A stretch of 32,588 bases of DNA, taken from the NCBI GenBank assembly GCA_947467625.1, contig CANIJN010000033.1, positions 1 through 32,588 on the forward strand, given 5' to 3'. The stretch is from Opitutia bacterium. GTDB lineage: Bacteria > Verrucomicrobiota > Verrucomicrobiia > Opitutales > Opitutaceae. The first letter of the stretch is position 1; every line of letters begins with the position of its first letter. This document shows positions 27,872 through 32,588 of this stretch, piece after piece. The translations under genes were made by a program, and so were the position numbers. The notes under the pieces are model-generated. The model did no database searches and had not been told where the DNA came from. It saw only the letters and a list, made by a program, of their open reading frames with translations.

Positions 27872-28758
27872 CCATCGCAGCCGCGCCCACCACCCCCGCG
27901 AAATTCCGGGACTATCTCGACCTCACGAAACCCCGGCTCAGCCTACTCTCGGTGCTCACCGCACTCGTCGGCTACTTGGCCACACGCCCGCCGTCCAACC
28001 CGGCAAAGCTTTTCTTCGTGCTGCTGGGCACTTCCCTCGCCGCCGGTGGCGTCGCCGCGCTGAACCAGTGGCTGGAAAGCGACACCGATGCGCAGATGCA
28101 GCGCACGGCCGACCGCCCGATCCCCTCAGGCAAAATCGCGTCCGGCTCCGCGTTCGTGGTCGGCGCCTTGATGTGCATCGCCTCGTTATTTCTTCTCTTC
28201 GCGAAGGTTAATCTTCCCGCCTGCCTTTTCACGCTCCTCACCATTTTCGCATATCTCGGTTGGTATACCCCGGCGAAACGCTGGTCAATTTGGAGCACCG
28301 AGATCGGGGCGCTTGCCGGCGCGTTTCCTCCGCTCATCGGCTGGGCCGCTGGCGAAGGTCGCGTCACCACACTCGGTTGGATTCTTTTCGGAATCCTCTT
28401 TTTTTGGCAAATCCCCCACTTCATGGCCATCGCGTGGATTTACCGCCGCGACTACTCGGTCGTGCATTTTCCGATGTTGCCCGTGCGCGACGAAGCCGGC
28501 GGCAAGGCCGCTGCCTGGTCTCTCTTCAACACGTTCGCCCTCGTCGCGGTGAGTTTGCTCCCCGTTTACCTCGGATTCGCCTCATGGGCTTACGGTCTGG
28601 CCGCCGCCATCGGCGGGGCGTGGTTCATTTGGCGCGCCATCGTTTTCCTGCGGGCCGACGGCCGCGACGTCTCCGCTCGTAAACTATTCCGCTGCTCGCT
28701 CGCATATCTCCCTCTCGTCCTCGGCGCGCTCGTCGCCGACCGGATGACCAATTTTTGA
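27868..28758 (+). CDS. ctaB: Protoheme IX farnesyltransferase (heme O synthase) CtaB
   Basis: 296 residues from ATG 27868, which overlaps the ctaA stop by 4 bases. It adds a farnesyl group to heme B, giving heme O. The UbiA prenyltransferase motifs are clear: NQWLESDTDAQMQRTADRP (66-84), with the Asp residues that bind Mg-diphosphate, and YTPAKRWS later, plus PPLIGWAAGEG and FWQIPHFMAIAW, which are specific to heme O synthases. Seven to nine membrane helices. The long frame upstream of this ATG is ctaA read in another frame. Confidence 0.95.
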   Translation: MTIAAAPTTPAKFRDYLDLTKPRLSLLSVLTALVGYLATRPPSNPAKLFFVLLGTSLAAGGVAALNQWLESDTDAQMQRTADRPIPSGKIASGSAFVVGALMCIASLFLLFAKVNLPACLFTLLTIFAYLGWYTPAKRWSIWSTEIGALAGAFPPLIGWAAGEGRVTTLGWILFGILFFWQIPHFMAIAWIYRRDYSVVHFPMLPVRDEAGGKAAAWSLFNTFALVAVSLLPVYLGFASWAYGLAAAIGGAWFIWRAIVFLRADGRDVSARKLFRCSLAYLPLVLGALVADRMTNF

Positions 28759-28851
28759 GCGAGTGCCGCGCATGATCGGCACGGCACATCCGTCCGTACC
28801 GTTCCGCCGCCCTCGACGTTAAACATTTCGTCCCTCTTCGCCACCCGCGCC

Positions 28852-29286
28852 ATGACCGTCTCCGACATCCCCGCTATCAACGCCACCCTCAACGGCGTCG
28901 CCTCGCTCCTCCTCATCGCCGGCTTTATTTTGATTAAGACGGGCCGCAAAGAGGCTCACCGTCGCGTGATGACTTCGGCGTGCCTCGTCTCGGTGGTTTT
29001 CCTTATCGGCTACGTCTCGCACAAGATTCTCGTCCGCGGAGTGCACACTCCCTTTGGTGGTCAGGGACTCATCGCGAAGGTTTACTACACGATGTTGATC
29101 TCCCATATCATCCTCGCCGTCAGTATCGCTTACCTCGTGCCCCGCACCTTCCTCTTTGCAATCCGTGGTGACTTCGAAAACCACAAGCGTTGGGCGAAAT
29201 TCACATTCCCCATCTGGTCTTATGTCAGCGTCACCGGCGTTCTCGTCTATTTTTTCCTGTATCAGTGGTGGCCCCCCGCCCGCTGA
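28852..29286 (+). CDS. DUF420/CtaM-like membrane protein
   Basis: 144 residues with four hydrophobic helices. The motifs LNGVASLLLIAGFILIKTG, AHRRVM, YVSHKILVRG, KVYYTMLISHIILAV, NHKRWAKFTFPIWSYVSVTGVLVYFFLY match DUF420 (YozB/CtaM). Members are found in cytochrome oxidase operons, and CtaM of Staphylococcus is needed for heme A oxidase maturation. Conserved His residues in the helices (AHRR, SHKI, SHII, NHKR) could bind heme or copper. It starts 93 bases after ctaB and probably belongs to the same transcript. Confidence 0.9.
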   Translation: MTVSDIPAINATLNGVASLLLIAGFILIKTGRKEAHRRVMTSACLVSVVFLIGYVSHKILVRGVHTPFGGQGLIAKVYYTMLISHIILAVSIAYLVPRTFLFAIRGDFENHKRWAKFTFPIWSYVSVTGVLVYFFLYQWWPPAR

Positions 29287-29767
29287 CCCACGAACGCGAC
29301 ATCACCTTCTGTCCAGCTCATTCCACTACGCCCACCCCGCGTCGTCGTCCCCCTCCCAACGCACGTTCCGCGCCCACTTGTCGAGCACGCCGCACCGCAC
29401 GCGGCTTACGCACCGCGCATCGCAGCCGCACAGTCCCGCGATCAGCACCCGCTCACTCCTTAACGCCCTCCTTCGGACGCCGCACCCCGCATCGCAGTCT
29501 CACTGCAACCGCTCGCCCACGTCGAAAGCCAGCGCGTCTCGCGCCCAACGCAGCCGACCCGACACGCCCGCACCGGCCCCACCTCCACCGCCGCAAACAC
29601 GCCGCGCCCGCCCCGTATATCGCCCGCCCCGCCATGGCGCGCCGCCGCTGCCAGTGCCACGCTGTAGTCCCACGCCGAGCCACCGCACTATCTGTCGTCT
29701 ATTAAATGACATCCATTTTTTTAAACCCCAACGCAATAGACGCGCTTGTCATTTAATAGATGACTTA
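29287..29767. other. C-rich non-coding stretch
   Basis: 481 bases between the DUF420 gene and the small HTH gene. The plus strand at 29320-29680 is strikingly C-rich and G-poor, with many ccg/cgc/cac triplets. Frames through it on both strands give Pro/Arg/His/Ala-rich text without hydrophobic periodicity, and no family is recognised. The last 75 bases switch to AT-rich sequence with the paired palindromes at 29694-29764. Confidence 0.5.
29694..29764. promoter_or_regulatory. Paired 17-bp palindromes, candidate operator
   Basis: Two copies of GTCATYTAWTARATGAC in opposite orientation at 29694-29710 and 29748-29764, with one mismatch in the left copy (GTCG). As a pair they form an 18-bp inverted repeat; each copy is itself a near-palindrome. 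The centres are 54 bases apart, about five helical turns, which suits cooperative binding with a DNA loop. The right copy ends 3 bases before the ATG of the HTH gene at 29768, so self-repression is the simple model. The A/T-rich segment between holds a T7 run. Confidence 0.65.
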
Positions 29768-30154
29768 ATGCTGCTCATCGCTCAACTTCAGTACATGATT
29801 CAACCGCCTCCCGGAATGCTCCGCCGCCTCATCCCGCTCGCCGCTGGCCTGGTCGCCGCGGCGGACGCCACCGCCGCCCCAGTCCGCAAAATCCAACGCG
29901 AGCGCCGCAAATCCCTCCGCTACAAAGCGCTCGGCGTGGGGCCCAGCACTCCGCTGTGGAACGAACTCGCCAACGCCGTCGTCGCGAACCTCGGCCCGCG
30001 CGGCGACAAAGCGAAACTCGCGCGCCTCCTCGGTATTTCCCGCCAACGCCTGCATCTTTTCTTAGTTGCGAAAACCGCTCAGCCCGATGCCGAACGCACC
30101 CTGCAATTGCTCGTCTGGCTCCAGGCCCGCCAACGCGGCGTCGCCCCCGGCTGA
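29768..30154 (+). CDS. Small helix-turn-helix DNA-binding protein
   Basis: 128 residues from ATG 29768; another Met at residue 10 is possible. The C-terminal part has a Cro/C1-type HTH: GDKAKLARLLGISRQRLHLF (79-98), followed by a helix with PDAERTLQLLVWLQ. The middle is basic (KIQRERRKSLRYK, 41-53). There is no ligand-binding domain. It looks like a solo XRE-like regulator with a palindromic site pair just upstream of its start. I do not recognise the specific family. It is convergent with the zinc-ribbon gene (45 bases) and lies between the heme A synthesis genes and coxB, so a link to that block is possible but unproven. Confidence 0.72.
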   Translation: MLLIAQLQYMIQPPPGMLRRLIPLAAGLVAAADATAAPVRKIQRERRKSLRYKALGVGPSTPLWNELANAVVANLGPRGDKAKLARLLGISRQRLHLFLVAKTAQPDAERTLQLLVWLQARQRGVAPG

Positions 30155-30199
30155 CCGCAGCGGCGAATCCGCCGCCAGCCCATTCCTGCTGCTGTCAGA

Positions 30200-30454
30200 T
30201 CAGGGGGGCCGCCGGTCAGAGGTCTCGATCAAGCGCGCAACGCGGCCGGCGCACACCGCACAACGACCCTCCAAAATCAGGTCGCCGGCTTTTTCCTTCC
30301 CTGCGTAGTCAACGATCTCAACCTCCGTGCGACACTGCCCGCACCAGACATTACACAAAAGCGTCGGGCGCACGGCGGGCGGAACCGACTCCCAAAGCAA
30401 CTCGGCTTGTAGACTAAAAATTTTCGCACTCATCGAATTCTCGTCTTTCGACAT
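30200..30454 (-). CDS. Small zinc-ribbon protein
   Basis: 84 residues. A tetracysteine site is formed by Cys38-x2-Cys41 and Cys65-x2-Cys68, in NVWCGQC and GRCAVCAG, with GDLILEG between them; Cys34 may also take part. This matches a group of small uncharacterised bacterial proteins with NVWC-x-x-C and GDL-x-L-x-G-x-C-x-x-C. The function is unknown. An alternative start is Met8 (30433). It is cytosolic, with no signal sequence. It is on the minus strand downstream of the azurin gene's terminator, so it has its own promoter. Confidence 0.75.
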   Translation of the reverse strand: MSKDENSMSAKIFSLQAELLWESVPPAVRPTLLCNVWCGQCRTEVEIVDYAGKEKAGDLILEGRCAVCAGRVARLIETSDRRPP

Positions 30455-30509
30455 TACGGGTTACCGGAGAGACGTGGCGAGCATTCGAAGCAGGGTGGGA
30501 TGCAGACAC

Positions 30510-30537
30510 AAAAAAGCCGGACTTGGACGTCCGGCTT
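30510..30537 (-). terminator. Rho-independent terminator for the azurin-like gene
   Basis: A perfect 9-bp stem (30514-30522 aagccggac with 30529-30537 gtccggctt) and a 6-base loop. Read on the minus strand it is followed by a run of six T. It lies 48 bases past the azurin-like stop and upstream of the zinc-ribbon gene. Confidence 0.92.
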
Positions 30538-30584
30538 AGATCTCTAAGAAACCGCGACGCTGTCGTCGGGTTTCTCCTTTCGCT

Positions 30585-31097
30585 TTATTTGACGATCAGT
30601 ACGCCCTTCATGCCGACGGCGAAATGAGCGGGAAACGAGCAAACATAGGGATACTCGCCAGCCTTGAGATCCTTGAGAAGGATTTCCTCGCTCTTCTTGG
30701 GCCCGAGCAGCGCAGTCGCGGCGACCACCTGACCCTTCAGCGATTCAGGGATGTAGTCGGTAGCCTTGGCGGTCATGGCGGCTGCGCAAAAAGCCCCGCT
30801 ATCGGAGCCGGGCTTCAGCACCACGAGGTTATGCCCCATCGCCTCCTTCGGCAGGGTGCCATTGTTCGTGAGGACGATCTTAATCGTCTCGCCCGCCTTG
30901 GCTTCGATCGTCGTGAGGTTAAATTTCATGGTGTCATTAGCCGTGATCTCGATCACGCGCGGGGCGGTCGGGGCAGGTGCCGCGGCAACCGCCGCGGGAG
31001 CAGCAGCCGTCGCCGCAGCAGTACCGGGGTCTTTCTGGCCGCAGCCGGAGAGAGCAATAGCGAGAAGGGAAACGCTCAGAGAGTATCGGTTATTCAT
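30585..31097 (-). CDS. Azurin-like blue copper lipoprotein
   Basis: 170 residues. A lipoprotein signal ends LAIALSGC (Cys19), then comes an Ala/Pro-rich linker (25-46) that would hold the domain away from the membrane. The cupredoxin domain (about 47-170) has the type 1 copper ligands His89 (MGHNLVV), Cys153 and His158 in YVCSFPAHFAVGMKG, and Met163. The spacing C-x4-H-x4-M is one longer than azurin's C-x4-H-x3-M. It should be a periplasmic one-electron carrier. Next to a caa3-type oxidase gene, it could donate electrons to subunit II or its cytochrome c domain. It is divergent from coxB, 226 bases away. Confidence 0.93.
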   Translation of the reverse strand: MNNRYSLSVSLLAIALSGCGQKDPGTAAATAAAPAAVAAAPAPTAPRVIEITANDTMKFNLTTIEAKAGETIKIVLTNNGTLPKEAMGHNLVVLKPGSDSGAFCAAAMTAKATDYIPESLKGQVVAATALLGPKKSEEILLKDLKAGEYPYVCSFPAHFAVGMKGVLIVK

Positions 31098-31323
31098 TCA
31101 GCGTGGAACCTAGGAGTCCCGCGAAGAACATGCAAACCCGAAGGCGAAGATGGTCCGCGGCTAATGCCCGAAGCAGCGTTGTTAATAAATTCGCCTTGAT
31201 CGTGCGGAAGATTGGCGTCTCGCGTAAAAATCTCCCGATTATGTCTTGAAATGACGAGGCGTTCGCAAACTCTCTTGCGCCTTGGCGTCCACGCCACACC
31301 ACTTTTTTCCACGACAGCACATC
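31098..31323. promoter_or_regulatory. Divergent control region, azurin gene and coxB
   Basis: 226 bases that must hold the promoters of two divergently read respiratory genes. No consensus -35/-10 pair or recognised regulator site (Fnr, NsrR, Fur type) was found by eye. A short AT-rich part lies at 31177-31192 (gttaataaattcg). Confidence 0.35.
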
Positions 31324-32588
31324 ATGCGTTTGACTACCCTCCTCCCGAAACTCGCCCTCTGGGGCCGCGCGGCCCTCGCGTTTGGCGGCCTGTCCTTGTT
31401 TACCGGTTGCGACCTAAACTTCTGGCGGATGGACGGCCACCAATCGACGATGGTCGTCGATGGTCCAGTGGCCCGATCCCAGTTGGACATTTTTATGGTC
31501 ACGGTGTGGGTGACGCTCGTGATTTTTATCATCGTCGGCGCAGTCCTCGCCTACGCGACGTGGAAATTCCGCGCCAAGACCGAGGCTGACGAGCATGCAG
31601 AGCCGCCCCCGCAGAGTCACGGCAACCCCCTCGTGGAAATCGGCCTCATCGCCGGCTCAGTTTTCGCACTCGTGATCATCGCGGTGCCCACGCTGAAATC
31701 GATTTGGTATACCTACGACATCCCCGGTGGAGAAACCCGGCCTCAGCTCGATGCGCTCATTAAGAAGGGCGAGGCCTACGAAGTCACCGCCACCGGTCTC
31801 CAGTGGTGGTTCAAGTTTGAATATCCTCTAGAGCAGATCAACGGAGTCGGCTCACTCGTCACCAGCAATGAGCTGGTGATTCCGACCAACCGCCCCGTGC
31901 GCATCAATCTTCGTACCTCGGATGTCATCCATTCGCTCTGGATCCCCAAGCTTGCCGGTAAAGTCGATATGATCCCGAACCGTGCGAACCACCTCTGGGT
32001 GCAAGCCGACAAGCCTGGCTATTTCTGGGGGCAGTGCGCCGAATATTGCGGTGATTCCCACGCCGTGATGCGTTTCCGGGTCATCGCCCTCGCGCCCAAA
32101 GAATTCAACGAATGGCTCGAAGCCCAGAAGCTCCCGGCCCGCGACGTCGCTCCGAAGCCAGCCATCGCCGGTGCGCCCATGGCCCAGTTCGCGGCTCTCC
32201 GCACTTTCAAACAAAACGAATACGGTTTCACCGAAAAGTATGCCGAGATTCCGTCTCGCCCACCCTTGGATTCGTGGCGCGAGAAACAGAATCCCGAAAA
32301 AGGCGAAGACCCAGCCTTGATCGCGAAAGGTAAGGCGCTCTTCACCGCCAAGACCTGCTTGGGCTGTCATGCCGTGCGGGGCCACGGGGCGGCCGGTATC
32401 TCCGGGCCCGACCTCACCCATGTGGGTGCGCGCACCACGATTGCCGGAGGTCTCTTGGAGAACAATTCGGAGCAACTGCGCCGCTGGATCAGCAATCCCG
32501 AGTCGGTAAAACCCGGCAACAAGATGGCGTTGAACTACGCCCGGACGGACTACTACGGGAAACCGATCGATGGTATTAAACTCACGGC
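31324..32588 (+). CDS. coxB: Cytochrome c oxidase subunit II fused to cytochrome c (caa3 type), 3' end outside window
   Basis: 421 codons from ATG 31324, open to the window end. A lipoprotein-type signal ends LSLFTGC (Cys29). Two membrane hairpin helices (about 56-78 and 104-122) are followed by the Cu-A cupredoxin domain with His203 (DVIHSLW), Cys238, Glu240, Cys242, His246 and Met249 in GQCAEYCGDSHAVM, all ligands present. A linker (about 265-325) leads to a cytochrome c domain with heme motif CLGCH (345-349). The fusion is the mark of caa3-type oxidases, where cytochrome c is built into subunit II. SCO1, ctaA, ctaB and the DUF420 gene nearby supply its copper and heme A. Subunits I and III should follow beyond the window. 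Confidence 0.95.
   Translation, partial: MRLTTLLPKLALWGRAALAFGGLSLFTGCDLNFWRMDGHQSTMVVDGPVARSQLDIFMVTVWVTLVIFIIVGAVLAYATWKFRAKTEADEHAEPPPQSHGNPLVEIGLIAGSVFALVIIAVPTLKSIWYTYDIPGGETRPQLDALIKKGEAYEVTATGLQWWFKFEYPLEQINGVGSLVTSNELVIPTNRPVRINLRTSDVIHSLWIPKLAGKVDMIPNRANHLWVQADKPGYFWGQCAEYCGDSHAVMRFRVIALAPKEFNEWLEAQKLPARDVAPKPAIAGAPMAQFAALRTFKQNEYGFTEKYAEIPSRPPLDSWREKQNPEKGEDPALIAKGKALFTAKTCLGCHAVRGHGAAGISGPDLTHVGARTTIAGGLLENNSEQLRRWISNPESVKPGNKMALNYARTDYYGKPIDGIKLT

Noticed and set aside
29156-29767. Long open frame upstream of the HTH gene, in the same frame
   Set aside because: The upstream part reads as Pro/Arg/His/Ser low complexity and overlaps the DUF420 gene; the plausible protein begins at 29768.

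Overview
The window is 32.6 kb of GC-rich, densely coded bacterial chromosome. It most likely comes from the Verrucomicrobiota, probably near Opitutaceae. That placement is an inference: there is no rRNA gene here. It rests on a small protein family I associate with PVC bacteria (1822-2397), an Opitutus-like set of pilus ATPases, a Rho with a very long disordered N-terminus, and weak or absent Shine-Dalgarno sequences with several GTG starts. No phage, insertion sequence, CRISPR array, tRNA or rRNA was seen.

Layout. 1-1436: the end of an unrecognised gene, a terminator, then hisF. 1437-1821: non-coding, with a terminator and a large imperfect hairpin. 1822-4651: a PVC-type protein of unknown function, divergent from three overlapping genes (PPP/ApaH-like phosphatase, isochorismatase-like hydrolase, YhaM-like OB-HD protein). 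4706-13384 (minus): coaE, rho, a GspE/PilB-type ATPase, pilT, pilB and pilC, an apparent operon that joins transcription termination to type IV pilus motors. 13489-15976 (plus): an HD-domain hydrolase and comM. 16044-19406 (minus): a sugar-catabolism operon (TIM-barrel isomerase/epimerase, FucU-type mutarotase, plant-type L-galactose/L-fucose dehydrogenase, zinc alcohol dehydrogenase). A TonB-dependent receptor on the same strand lies upstream, across a gap with a 16-bp tandem repeat. 22189-22629: a dead hicBA toxin-antitoxin pair. 22846-24744: a YndJ-like membrane protein and a short AMP nucleosidase.

24862-32588 is an aerobic respiration and copper block. A CusF-SCO1 fusion lipoprotein and a membrane-anchored double H-x-H-P protein read left. 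Heme A synthase (ctaA), heme O synthase (ctaB) and a DUF420/CtaM-like protein read right. After a C-rich non-coding stretch come a small HTH protein with a paired palindromic operator candidate, a zinc-ribbon protein, an azurin-like lipoprotein with a clear terminator, and the start of a cytochrome c oxidase subunit II fused to cytochrome c, cut by the window edge. Together these supply heme A and Cu-A assembly for a caa3-type oxidase.

The observations I would follow up first are the decayed hicBA locus, the paired operator beside the solo HTH gene, the hexanucleotide repeat that sets the length of a Pro-Thr tract in Rho, the fucose-type operon with its 16-bp repeats, and the twin-motif putative copper protein coupled to SCO1.
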